Of a stretch of 64,000 nt of DNA, positions 1 through 8,891 are shown one piece after another. A program made the translations under genes and the position numbers. Below the pieces are notes generated by a model that saw only the letters and a program-made list of their open reading frames with translations, was not told where the DNA came from and did no database searches. The stretch's first letter is position 1. Each line of letters starts with the position of its first letter. Origin of the DNA: Planctomycetaceae bacterium (GTDB taxonomy: Bacteria; Planctomycetota; Planctomycetia; Planctomycetales; Planctomycetaceae); NCBI GenBank assembly GCA_020638955.1, contig JACKHO010000003.1, positions 682,001-746,000 of the forward strand. Reading direction: 5' to 3'.

Positions 1-2
1 GG

Positions 3-851
3 TTGACACTTGGACTGCCACTGGGTGATGGCCTGGGGCGCTGGACTGCGGCGGGTTACTTCGTCTGGCTCAGTCGTTCGAGCGGAGCTGGCAAGGAGCC
101 GCAGCCTGCACAGACGATTTCGTTGGCGGACTACCGTGCCGCCATGCAGCGGTACATGCAGTTCCCGACGTTTGTCATGCCGGGGGTGATTATCGCCTCG
201 CTTGTGAACGTGCTGCCAGCACTTGTGCTCCCTTCGCTGTATGGCGAAGAATTCGCTGGGCAATTTGCGTTAGCAAACCGGTCGGTGCTCATGCCACTCA
301 TGGTGATTTCGCAAGCTGTCACGCAAATCTACGTCTCAGATGCTTCGAAGTATTTGCGAAACCAGGACCCCTCGCTGCGAACGCTCATTCGCACTACCGC
401 CGTTCAGATGGGTCTTCTCGGACTGGTACTCAGCATTGGAGCAGCGCTAACTGGACCACTGCTGTTTCCGCTGGTCTTTGGTGCAAAGTGGTCCGTCGCT
501 GGACATATTGTGCCGCTGCTGGCACTCAGTGCCTTCGCACAGTTTGTGGGTGGCCCGGTGAATCAGGTGCTGGTTCTTTTAGGGAAGGAGTCCCGGAAAC
601 TGCTGCTCAACACCATTGGTCTCGTCAGTGTCATTGCAGTGCTCTTCGTGAGTCACTGGCTGGGATGGGGGCCGATCACTGCAACGACCGCTTATGCCAT
701 AACCATTCTGGGCGTGCAAACACTTTACCTCTGGCAGTCGATTGCCGTTGTGGAGGAACAGGCAACAGCCTGGGAACGCGATCGAGCCGAGGCCATTCCA
801 TTTCCGCCTGCGAGTACGCAGGCCATTCCACCACAACGTCGCGTCGCGTGA
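3..851 (+). CDS. Polysaccharide flippase (Wzx/MATE-like), 5'-truncated by the window edge
   Basis: This is the C-terminal part of a multi-pass membrane protein. The reading frame is already open at the window edge, so the true start lies outside and about 282 residues are visible. Several hydrophobic segments alternate with short loops, for example around residues 55-78, 138-156, 170-192 and 200-220. The pattern fits an oligosaccharide/lipopolysaccharide flippase of the MOP superfamily, which moves undecaprenyl-linked sugars across the inner membrane. The last 30 residues are a hydrophilic cytoplasmic-like tail. It converges with the minus-strand gene ending at 887. The family call is from the hydropathy pattern and overall similarity; I see no single diagnostic motif. 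Confidence 0.7.
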   Translation: MTLGLPLGDGLGRWTAAGYFVWLSRSSGAGKEPQPAQTISLADYRAAMQRYMQFPTFVMPGVIIASLVNVLPALVLPSLYGEEFAGQFALANRSVLMPLMVISQAVTQIYVSDASKYLRNQDPSLRTLIRTTAVQMGLLGLVLSIGAALTGPLLFPLVFGAKWSVAGHIVPLLALSAFAQFVGGPVNQVLVLLGKESRKLLLNTIGLVSVIAVLFVSHWLGWGPITATTAYAITILGVQTLYLWQSIAVVEEQATAWERDRAEAIPFPPASTQAIPPQRRVA

Positions 852-886
852 CGACTCCGCGTCACTTGCGATGGCACTGGTCTGGT

Positions 887-1876
887 TCAACCTTCTTCTT
901 CGAGAACAAACATCGTGCCGGGGCTGGCGAGGAGGCACCAGCGCGAGCGAATGGTGGGTGACATTTTCAGGTCTTCCCACTTGTGCCAGCGCCGCTCAAA
1001 TTCCTCTCGTTCCAACACTTCAAAGATTCTCGAGCGTCCAGAGAACGACAGAAAATCACCTCCCCACGGCTCAGCAATGAGTATGTACTCTTTGCCGTTG
1101 GCTTTTTCCTTGAACAATCCCAGCACAATGCCGCTGTGGGGATAGTACAGATGAATGTCATCATCCCCCTGTAGAAATTGTTCTCGATGCAAACTGAATC
1201 CGGCTCCGCCCAATGCCATGGTCACCCAGCAGACGACTTTATCGATGGGGTGCGTGACAAAAAGAACAAGTCGGCCAAGAACGCGTCCCACCCAGGGAAT
1301 GGGCGAGAGCATGTAGGAGACCATGACGGGACGCTGGTTTTCTTCCAACTTTGCATGCAGAGCGGGCCATTTTTGCTCAACCTGGGTTTGCAGCGTGAAT
1401 CCACCTCGGTGTTCGCTTTCCAATGAATTGAAGTAGCGGGCGAATAATTGCCAGTTGACGTAGCCCGTGCCCTGAACGCCGAGTTGTTCCCGCCACTTGT
1501 CCGGTGCTGCGTCATCGCCCGGTGGCAACGGCTGTATTGACTCACTCCAACGTGAACGGCACCAGCAAATCAGAGACTCCAAAACCCGGTCAATGCACGA
1601 CCGACGATTCGGCTGATGTTTCATGAAGTGTTTGGGATCGGCCTGCCGCTGAGGAATGAGTTGTCGCCACTCCGCCACTCCCGCAACTTCTTCAAAGTCT
1701 TCCTCCGGCAGCAATTCTCCATTGCGCGTGCAATGGTTTGTCGCGTAGGGCGTCGATGTCGTTCCCAAGTTGGTCACGACAAAATCAACCAGCCAGTAAT
1801 GGATGGGAAGCAGGTATCGAATCATCGGAGTTTCCGTCCCGTCACATGCAACAGGACTCGAATTCTTGATGGCCAT
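887..1876 (-). CDS. Hypothetical protein, no recognised domain
   Basis: A 329-residue protein that I do not recognise. It is rich in Trp, Arg and charged residues and has one moderately hydrophobic stretch at about residues 185-225 that could be membrane-associated. The start at 1876 has a purine-rich stretch directly upstream; an alternative ATG at 1825 also has an acceptable GGGACGG-type site and would drop 17 residues. It lies 36 bases downstream of the propeller protein on the same strand and could be co-transcribed with it. The length and its clean spacing between neighbours support a real gene. No function can be assigned. Confidence 0.6.
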   Translation of the reverse strand: MAIKNSSPVACDGTETPMIRYLLPIHYWLVDFVVTNLGTTSTPYATNHCTRNGELLPEEDFEEVAGVAEWRQLIPQRQADPKHFMKHQPNRRSCIDRVLESLICWCRSRWSESIQPLPPGDDAAPDKWREQLGVQGTGYVNWQLFARYFNSLESEHRGGFTLQTQVEQKWPALHAKLEENQRPVMVSYMLSPIPWVGRVLGRLVLFVTHPIDKVVCWVTMALGGAGFSLHREQFLQGDDDIHLYYPHSGIVLGLFKEKANGKEYILIAEPWGGDFLSFSGRSRIFEVLEREEFERRWHKWEDLKMSPTIRSRWCLLASPGTMFVLEEEG

Positions 1877-1912
1877 CCCGCCATCGGCTCAACGCGATCC
1901 GTCCTCAGCAAG

Positions 1913-3379
1913 TTACTCTGGCAAGTAGTTTAGCGTGTAGTAAGCCTCAGAATGCAACAGGGGCAGTCCTTTTGTTGAGCGAATGCCTTCGGCCTTCAAC
2001 TCGTGAACATGTCCTTCTTGCGGGGTGTCGATCAGCAATTTCACGTGCATGCCGTCATCCGACAAGGTCGCGGAAGTCAGCTTCGGCTCGGTGTGATCAA
2101 CTTCCGGACTGCCGTAGCTGGACTGGAAAATGTACGTGTATGTCTGCATTGAGTAACTGTCCAAATTGGTCGCAGTCGCTGCATCAACCGGCTTTGTGAA
2201 TTCCAAATCAAACCCACCCGGAATGGCCCGCATGTGCAGGATTTCGAATGGGACTTTACCACTCCAGTCGAGTCGCTCAACAGCGAACGGTTTGTTGCCG
2301 CGAGAGCCCCAACCTCGGTTCGTCCCACCGACAAACATTGAGCCCTGCTCGGTCATTTCGACTCCGAGAGTGCCAGATCCGAATCCTTCCCGGAACGGGA
2401 AACAGGCGCCCTGGTAGTGACCTTGTATCTGTTCAAGATCCACACGCATGACGGTACTGAAAGTTTGATCTCCCACAAACATCTGATTGGTGAACGGACC
2501 GAACTTGCCGTCTGTTGTGTCACAGGCAATGCCGCTCGCGGACTGTCCCATTTTCTTATAGGGAAAAAGAATACATGGCGGTTCATATTCGGGAATGCGT
2601 TTCGCTTCCACCATGAACCGACTACCAGAAACCGGTTCTTCCGGGCGCTTCCCCATGACGACGGCTTCGGGTTCATCGTACCACTGCCAGCCTCCGGGAT
2701 GTCCCATGAACTTGCCAGGAATCAAGTGCTTCAATTCGCACGTTCCGTTCCAGGGTCCCTGGTTATCGGTATAGAAAATGTCACCTGCTGCATTGGCTCC
2801 CATTCCACCCGGTGAACGAATACCACTGCAGGTCGGAATGAGTTCTCCATCGGGAGTAATCCGCACACACCAGCCACGATATTTTACGGAGCTGCCGAAA
2901 GATCCGGTGAGGCACAGCGTAATCCACAAATCGCCATTAGCATCGAACTTCGAACCGAAGGCGTATTCGTGGTAGTCGCCGCTGATTTCCCAGTCGGCGT
3001 TGACGACTTCGAACTCATCAGCGATGTCGTCGCCATTGGTGTCGCGGATGCGGGAGACATCGGACCGCTGCACCACGTAGAGCCAGCCATCTCGGTAGGC
3101 GAGGCTCAGCACTTCGTGCAGGCCGTGCGCGAACCGTTTGAACTGGCTTGCTTTGACTTCCTTGGCGAACGGATCGTTAATGATCCAAATCTCGCCGCGG
3201 CGGGAAGCGACGGCTACACGTCCGTCGGGAAGCAGTTGAAAAGAACTCGCCTCCAAGACAACTCCCTCGGGAACTTCGAGGCGAACCAGCGGGTAGTAAT
3301 CCTGTTCTGTTGGCTTGTCATCAGCCAGACAGGTCGACACCACCAGCAGCAGGCACAAAACAGAGTACAGCGGCTTCAT
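1913..3379 (-). CDS. Secreted beta-propeller protein (PQQ-dehydrogenase/DUF7133-like)
   Basis: A 488-residue exported protein with a clear Sec signal peptide (residues 1 to about 19, hydrophobic core, cleavage after CLA). The mature part begins YYPLVRLEVPEGVVLEAS and continues with propeller-type segments such as LLPDGRVAVASRRGEIWI and FDANGDLWITLCLTG, as in the planctomycete membrane-bound-dehydrogenase/DUF7133 group. Residues about 390-488 form a separate beta-rich C-terminal domain. Unlike the larger relative at 23025, it has no CxxCH haem site. It probably acts in the periplasm or at the cell surface. The upstream region is the 360-bp gap shared with the divergent sucrose operon. Confidence 0.75.
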   Translation of the reverse strand: MKPLYSVLCLLLVVSTCLADDKPTEQDYYPLVRLEVPEGVVLEASSFQLLPDGRVAVASRRGEIWIINDPFAKEVKASQFKRFAHGLHEVLSLAYRDGWLYVVQRSDVSRIRDTNGDDIADEFEVVNADWEISGDYHEYAFGSKFDANGDLWITLCLTGSFGSSVKYRGWCVRITPDGELIPTCSGIRSPGGMGANAAGDIFYTDNQGPWNGTCELKHLIPGKFMGHPGGWQWYDEPEAVVMGKRPEEPVSGSRFMVEAKRIPEYEPPCILFPYKKMGQSASGIACDTTDGKFGPFTNQMFVGDQTFSTVMRVDLEQIQGHYQGACFPFREGFGSGTLGVEMTEQGSMFVGGTNRGWGSRGNKPFAVERLDWSGKVPFEILHMRAIPGGFDLEFTKPVDAATATNLDSYSMQTYTYIFQSSYGSPEVDHTEPKLTSATLSDDGMHVKLLIDTPQEGHVHELKAEGIRSTKGLPLLHSEAYYTLNYLPE

Positions 3380-3739
3380 ATGGAATTTTCTCGGACACGT
3401 GAGTTGTCATCAAATCATCAATCAACCGCTATTTTGTGAGGTATTTCCTCGACTTGGGCAAGCGTGCTACAGGAATCTTTGCAATCTTTGGGGGACTTGA
3501 GCCTCAGCGAGTGATGTCTATAATTGCTGAACATGCTGACAGAATGTGAATCGAAGAATTTCGTTCTGGATCTGCGCTGGACTCTGGTGCTGCTCTTTCA
3601 AGTGGGAATTGTGCTTATTCCTCCTGCAGCAAAGCTGGCAAGCCAATGGGACAATTGTGACCGCGTGGTCTTCCCTCTTCAGACTCTGAATTTGCAGGAG
3701 TTGTAATACAAAGGACCGACTCTGGTCGCGACATCCGAA
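3380..3739. other. 360-bp divergent intergenic region
   Basis: This region separates the minus-strand propeller gene from the plus-strand sucrose operon. It holds one good sigma-70-like promoter for the plus strand (3497-3524). It would leave a leader of roughly 210 bases before the sucrose-phosphate synthase start. I see no tRNA, convincing riboswitch or strong terminator. A 60-codon open frame across the leader has no ribosome binding site or similarity that would support it. Confidence 0.6.
3497..3524 (+). promoter_or_regulatory. Sigma-70-like promoter of the sucrose operon
   Basis: A TTGAGC -35 element (3497-3502) and a perfect TATAAT -10 element (3519-3524) are separated by 16 bases. 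It points toward the sucrose-phosphate synthase gene, with about 215 bases between the -10 and the start codon. The -35 matches the consensus at four of six positions. It is the best-formed promoter I found in the window. Confidence 0.55.
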
Positions 3740-5878
3740 ATGGAAAAACTCAATATTGCGCTGATTAGCCTGCACGGACTGATTCGGGTGGAAAACCCTG
3801 AGCTGGGGCGTGACGCGGATACCGGTGGGCAGGTGATATATGTTCTCGAACTGGCGCGCGAGCTGGCACGCCACCCACAGGTGGGACACGTCAATTTGTT
3901 CACGCGGCAAATCATCGATTCAAAAGTCGACGATCAATACGCACAGCTCGAAGAACCGATTGCCGAGAATGCCAAACTGATCCGCATTCCATTCGGACCC
4001 AAACGGTATTTGAGGAAGGAAGCGCTTTGGCCGCACATCGATTCGTTCGTTGATCAGGCCCTCGGATATTTTCGGCGTCACGGATTGCCCGACATCATCC
4101 ATGGACACTACGCCGATGCCGGACTGGCCGGTGCACAGCTCGCTCGCCTGTTGCATATCCCCTATGTGTTTACCGGGCATTCTCTGGGACGTGTCAAGCG
4201 AGAACGACTGACGGTGTCGCAGGAAGATTCTGAAACTCTCGATACCAAATACCGATTTCCAAATCGTTTTGAAGCCGAGGAGGTTTCGCTGGAAACCGCT
4301 GTAATGGTGGTTACGAGCACAAATCAGGAGGTGACTGATCAGTACGCGTTTTACGATCATTACCAACCGTCCCGAATGGAAGTCATTCCTCCCGGTGTCG
4401 ACCTGTCCCGATATTCACCACCCACGACCGAAACTCTTCCGCCCATTGCCACGGAAGTCGACCGCTTCCTTAGAAATCCCGACTTGCCACTCATTTTTAC
4501 AATGGCGCGGCCCGATGACCGCAAGAATCTCGAAGCACTGGTGCGGGTCTATGGTGAGAACAAAGAGTTGCAGGAAAAAGCGAACCTGCTGTTGGTGCTG
4601 GGAACACGCGACGACCTGAAGGACCTGGCACGTGGTCAGCGAAATGTACTGCAGAACATTCTGTATCTCATCGACCGCTACGATTTGTACGGCAAGGTTT
4701 CCTATCCCAAACAGCATGCGCCATCCGATGTGCCCGACCTCTACCGATTGGCTCAAATGCGCGGCGGTGTGTTTATTAATCCAGCCCTGACAGAACCGTT
4801 TGGCCTGACTCTCTTGGAGGCCGCTGCGTCGGGGTTGCCTATTGTGGCGACGAATGACGGTGGCCCCAGAGACATTATTGCCAATTGTCAGAATGGACTT
4901 CTGATTGACCCACTCGATGATGAAACGATCGCGCATGCCTTGTTAAGAATGCTTACCGAGCCAGAGCAGTGGAAAGAGTGGTCACAAAGTGGTCAGACGG
5001 GAGTCGCACAGCACTACACGTGGAAGAAACACGTGGAACGCTACATGCGCGATTTGACGGATATTCTGGAACATTCCGTACGACCGGCACTGGCTGACCG
5101 ACCGAAGGTGCGGCGTATTCCAAGCTTTGATCGCCTCATCATTACCGACTTGGACAACACACTCACAGGCGATCCAGAAGGCTTGCAAGAGTTCATCCAG
5201 ATTCTGAAGTCACACGAGAATATCGGATTCGGTGTGGCAACCGGTCGGCGGCTTGACAGTGCTCTGGAATTGATTGAAGAACTGGGTTTGCCGAAACCCG
5301 ATCTCATTGACACCGATGCGGGCACGCAACTGCATTACGGTGAAAAACTCACACCAGATAGAACATGGCAGTCTCAAATTGGATATGCATGGAAGCCCAA
5401 GGAAATCCGGGCGATTCTCGACAATCAACCGGGATTCTTTTTGCAGAAGCCAGAACATCAGTCCGATTTCAAAATCAGCTACGAAGTCGATGCGGAAAAG
5501 GCCCCTTCGCTGGGAGAAATTCGAAAACTCCTTCGAGCAGCCGGAATACGTGCTAAGGTTGTGTTGTCATTAGGAATGTACCTCGACGTCCTTCCCGTGC
5601 GGGGAGGAAGCGAACTGTCCATTCGACACGTTTTGTGGAAGTGGGGATTCCCGCCAGAGCATGTGCTGGTGGCTGGCGACTCGGGGAATGATGCCGGAAT
5701 GCTCAAAGGCCGCACTCTGGGCGTAGTCGTTGGAAATCATAGCGAGGAACTGGAGTCTCTGCGAGACTATCCCCGCATTTACTTTGCTGAAGGATGCCAC
5801 GCCCGCGGCATTATTGAAGGACTTCACTACTACCAGTTTCTCGACCACATAGTCATTCCGAACGATGCCACAGAATGA
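3740..5878 (+). CDS. Sucrose-phosphate synthase with C-terminal HAD domain
   Basis: A 712-residue GT4 glycosyltransferase that transfers glucose from a nucleotide sugar to fructose 6-phosphate, giving sucrose 6-phosphate. The N-terminus has the sucrose-synthase-type loop GRDADTGGQVIYVLELAREL (near residue 23). The GT-B acceptor motifs HGHYADAGLAGAQLA and TGHSLGRVKRERL follow at about 120-155. The C-terminal Rossmann part carries ALTEPFGLTLLEAAASGLPI near residue 350. From about residue 465 a HAD-IIB phosphatase-like domain begins, with the DLDNT motif at residues 470-474 and GDSGND near the end. This two-domain plan is known for plant and some bacterial enzymes. The ATG overlaps nothing upstream; its stop overlaps the next start by 14 bases, showing tight coupling. 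Confidence 0.9.
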   Translation: MEKLNIALISLHGLIRVENPELGRDADTGGQVIYVLELARELARHPQVGHVNLFTRQIIDSKVDDQYAQLEEPIAENAKLIRIPFGPKRYLRKEALWPHIDSFVDQALGYFRRHGLPDIIHGHYADAGLAGAQLARLLHIPYVFTGHSLGRVKRERLTVSQEDSETLDTKYRFPNRFEAEEVSLETAVMVVTSTNQEVTDQYAFYDHYQPSRMEVIPPGVDLSRYSPPTTETLPPIATEVDRFLRNPDLPLIFTMARPDDRKNLEALVRVYGENKELQEKANLLLVLGTRDDLKDLARGQRNVLQNILYLIDRYDLYGKVSYPKQHAPSDVPDLYRLAQMRGGVFINPALTEPFGLTLLEAAASGLPIVATNDGGPRDIIANCQNGLLIDPLDDETIAHALLRMLTEPEQWKEWSQSGQTGVAQHYTWKKHVERYMRDLTDILEHSVRPALADRPKVRRIPSFDRLIITDLDNTLTGDPEGLQEFIQILKSHENIGFGVATGRRLDSALELIEELGLPKPDLIDTDAGTQLHYGEKLTPDRTWQSQIGYAWKPKEIRAILDNQPGFFLQKPEHQSDFKISYEVDAEKAPSLGEIRKLLRAAGIRAKVVLSLGMYLDVLPVRGGSELSIRHVLWKWGFPPEHVLVAGDSGNDAGMLKGRTLGVVVGNHSEELESLRDYPRIYFAEGCHARGIIEGLHYYQFLDHIVIPNDATE

Positions 5879-7844
5879 CACAACTCTCCCGCGCGATTTG
5901 GACTTTGAGGCCGAACTGACTCTTCGGCGCTTGAAGCCGCGTCTTGCTGCGCTGTGGAATGAACTGGAAGTTGCGGAAGTCACCAGGCGGCGGTTCGAAC
6001 AGCGGCTGGAGCACTACTGGAACGATTTGTTTCACGGGCTGTTCGCCCTTTATGGTCAGCGTTACGACTTCTTTTACCATCTCGAACAAATTCTGCTAAG
6101 CGGTGTGCGAGGTATTGCCTCGCGTCCCGAAGATTTACAGGAAATCGACGAACATCGCGTCAATGACCCAGGCTGGTACCAGTCGCAGGATATGGTGGGC
6201 GGTGCTCTGTACGTTGATTTGTTCAGCGAGAACCTGTGCAACCTCCGTAACCACATTCACTACTTCAAGGAACTGGGACTAAGTTACCTGCACCTCATGC
6301 CGTTGTTCGCCGTGCGGCCGGGGGACAACGACGGGGGCTATGCCATCAGCAATTACCGCTCGGTCGATCCTCGACTCGGCACAATTGATGACTTGAAGCT
6401 GCTCGCTTCCGAGTTGCGAGCTGAAGGAATTTCGCTCGTCCTTGATTTTGTATTCAATCACACCGCGGATGATCATGATTGGGCTCAGCGTGCTCAGGCA
6501 GGAGACAAAGAGTACCAGCAGTTCTATTACATTTTCCCCGACCGAACTGTTCCCGATCAATACGAACGCACATTGCGTGAAATCTTCCCCACCGTACGGC
6601 GCGGGAACTTTACGTGGCACGACGGAATGGGACAGTGGGTCTGGACGACATTCAACAGTTTCCAGTGGGATTTGAACTACAGTAATCCGGCCGTGTTCCG
6701 CTCCATGCTGGAGGAATTGATTTTCATTGCGAATACAGGCGTCGACATTCTCCGGCTCGATGCCGTCGCATTCATTTGGAAGCGCATGGGGACTAACTGC
6801 GAGAATTTGCCACAAGCCCACACGCTCATTCGGGCGTACAACTCTCTGGTGCGAATTATTGCTCCAGGGCTACTGTTCAAGTCGGAAGCGATTGTTCATC
6901 CCGATGATGTCGTGAAGTACATTGGCGAACATGAGTGTCAGCTCTCATACAATCCCACCTTGATGGCACTGCTGTGGGAGTCGCTGGCGACGCGGAATGT
7001 GCGACTGCTGACACGTTCGTTGAGCCATCGTCACGCTTTGCCTCGCAATACGGCGTGGGTGAACTACCTGCGGTGTCATGACGATATCGGCTGGACATTC
7101 GACAACGCCGACGCCGAAGCACTCGGAATCAACGCGTACGATCACCGCCAGTTTCTCAATGAATTCTACACCGGGCAATTCCCTGGCTCGTTTGCGCGTG
7201 GCGTACCGTTCCAGCACAATCTGGAAACGGGTGACATGCGGATTTCCGGAACCATGGCTTCGCTGGCGGGTCTCGAATATGCCATCGAGAAGAACGACGA
7301 GCAACTCATGGATGAGGCCGTGCGTCGGATCATGTTGCTGCATGGAGTCACACTCAGCATCGGCGGTATTCCTCTGCTTTATCTCGGTGAAGAATGGGGA
7401 CAACTCAACGACTACGACTTCGTCAAAGATCCCGCGAAGTCCGGCGACACGCGTTGGATTCATCGTCCCAAAATGAAGTGGGAGTATTTGGAGGAGCTGA
7501 ACGGGCTCATCAATACGGGCCAGGGAACTATCCGTACCCGGATATTCAAATCATTGCAGAAGCTCATTGCGTTGCGACACACGCTGCCTGCTCTGGCTGG
7601 CCAGAGTATGGAGTTGATTGACACCGAAAATGAGCACGTGCTGGCGTTCGCGAGAATTCACGAGGGGAACCGCGTGATTGTCGTTGCCAACTTCTCGGAG
7701 TATCCGCAGTCATTCTCGGGCAACAAGTTGCGGACCGCCGGACTCGGTCGATTTTTTGAAGATGTCATTGCCGCGAAGTCATATTCTACGTCAGAGGGAA
7801 TTCAGTTGGCCGGTTATCAAATTCTGTGGCTCATCAGGACATAA
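5865..7844 (+). CDS. Amylosucrase-like GH13 glycoside hydrolase
   Basis: A 659-residue GH13 protein whose length and N-terminal helical region match amylosucrase/sucrose hydrolase rather than alpha-amylase. Conserved regions are visible: DFVFNHTADDHDWA near residue 190, the nucleophile in RLDAVAF (Asp299), the acid/base in FKSEAIVHP (Glu341) and the transition-state pair His405-Asp406 in RCHDDIGW. Amylosucrase cleaves sucrose and passes glucose onto an alpha-1,4-glucan, releasing fructose. Sucrose hydrolase is the main alternative and cannot be excluded by eye. The gene starts 14 bases inside the sucrose-phosphate synthase gene and is followed after 3 bases by the phosphatase, so the three form one operon. 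No signal peptide, hence cytoplasmic. Confidence 0.85.
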   Translation: MPQNDTTLPRDLDFEAELTLRRLKPRLAALWNELEVAEVTRRRFEQRLEHYWNDLFHGLFALYGQRYDFFYHLEQILLSGVRGIASRPEDLQEIDEHRVNDPGWYQSQDMVGGALYVDLFSENLCNLRNHIHYFKELGLSYLHLMPLFAVRPGDNDGGYAISNYRSVDPRLGTIDDLKLLASELRAEGISLVLDFVFNHTADDHDWAQRAQAGDKEYQQFYYIFPDRTVPDQYERTLREIFPTVRRGNFTWHDGMGQWVWTTFNSFQWDLNYSNPAVFRSMLEELIFIANTGVDILRLDAVAFIWKRMGTNCENLPQAHTLIRAYNSLVRIIAPGLLFKSEAIVHPDDVVKYIGEHECQLSYNPTLMALLWESLATRNVRLLTRSLSHRHALPRNTAWVNYLRCHDDIGWTFDNADAEALGINAYDHRQFLNEFYTGQFPGSFARGVPFQHNLETGDMRISGTMASLAGLEYAIEKNDEQLMDEAVRRIMLLHGVTLSIGGIPLLYLGEEWGQLNDYDFVKDPAKSGDTRWIHRPKMKWEYLEELNGLINTGQGTIRTRIFKSLQKLIALRHTLPALAGQSMELIDTENEHVLAFARIHEGNRVIVVANFSEYPQSFSGNKLRTAGLGRFFEDVIAAKSYSTSEGIQLAGYQILWLIRT

Positions 7845-7847
7845 GCG

Positions 7848-8651
7848 ATGCAGCGGATACTGGCGACGGACTTGGATGGAACGCTCATCCCACTGGATGG
7901 CCATTCCCAGAACCGGGCTGATTTGAGCAAGTTATCAACCCTCATTGAATCTTCGGGCTGCACACTCGTATTTGTCACGGGACGGCATTTGGCTTCTGTG
8001 GAAGACGTGCGCGTTCAAGAAGAACTTCCTTGTCCCCACTGGATTATTTGCGATGTGGGAACATCGATTTATCACCTGAATGATTCCGGCGTTCCCGAAC
8101 TGGTGAGCCAATACGCCGAGCACCTTGCCGCGCTCTGCAGTTCGATGAGCCGCGAACATTTGGTGGACATACTTGCCGAGGTCGCCGGGTTGCGAATGCA
8201 GGAGTCCGAAAAGCAGGGACCATTCAAGCTCAGCTACTACATTGAACAGTCACTGTTACAGAATGCGGAACAACACATCTTGTCGCTCCTGCAACGTCAT
8301 GAGGCCCCCTATTCGTTGATTTGTAGTGTGGACCCTTTCAATGGTGACGGGCTGGTTGATTTGTTGCCGCAAGGTGTTTCGAAAGACTTTGCCCTCGCCT
8401 GGTGGACGGAACACGTCAACGCGAATCGTGAATCGATTCTCTTCGCTGGTGATTCAGGAAACGACTTCGCACCGCTGACCGCGGGATATCGGGGAATTCT
8501 CGTCGCCAACTCACCACCCGATTTAGCCGACCGAATTCTGTCTGTCCATCAGGACCGCAACTGGTCCGGTCGGCTCTACAGGGCGACCCAGCAGGCAACC
8601 AGTGGTGTCTTGGAAGGCTGTCGTCACTTCGGACTGTTCGAACCTCACTGA
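7848..8651 (+). CDS. Sucrose-phosphate phosphatase (HAD-IIB)
   Basis: A 267-residue HAD-IIB hydrolase expected to remove phosphate from sucrose 6-phosphate. The nucleophile motif DLDGT lies at residues 8-12, and the metal-binding GDSGND motif occurs near residue 200. The cap region contains sugar-phosphate-phosphatase-like sequence (FKLSYYIEQ). Its place directly after sucrose-phosphate synthase and amylosucrase makes sucrose 6-phosphate the likely substrate. The HAD domain at the end of the synthase could be a second phosphatase or only a structural module; both keep the DxD motif. The gene ends the operon, and about 240 bases without a clear terminator follow. Confidence 0.85.
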   Translation: MQRILATDLDGTLIPLDGHSQNRADLSKLSTLIESSGCTLVFVTGRHLASVEDVRVQEELPCPHWIICDVGTSIYHLNDSGVPELVSQYAEHLAALCSSMSREHLVDILAEVAGLRMQESEKQGPFKLSYYIEQSLLQNAEQHILSLLQRHEAPYSLICSVDPFNGDGLVDLLPQGVSKDFALAWWTEHVNANRESILFAGDSGNDFAPLTAGYRGILVANSPPDLADRILSVHQDRNWSGRLYRATQQATSGVLEGCRHFGLFEPH

Positions 8652-8891
8652 ACACAGTGTCTTACCTCCACTGCAGTCAGAGACAATTGCTGCTGAAGCG
8701 GAATCTTGAATTACAAGTTGTTGTGGCGTGTGCAGTTATTGCGTGCTGGTCCCGAGTCGTCCCGGCTCGTATAATTGAGAGACTTGGTGGTTATGCGCCG
8801 AAAACATGCGGTTTTGATGATCTCCCTCTGGTGGGATCCCGTTTTCACACGTAGAGTCGGTATCTTCCCAAGTGGAAACAGGGTTGTTGAT

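Noticed and set aside
3524..3706. 60-codon open frame in the leader of the sucrose operon
   Set aside because: One hydrophobic stretch, but no ribosome binding site and no recognisable similarity; mentioned only as leader content.
8770..8775. TATAAT upstream of the NfeD gene
   Set aside because: No acceptable -35 element at 16-18 bases; the nearest TTG-type hexamer is about 25 bases away, so the promoter is not supported.
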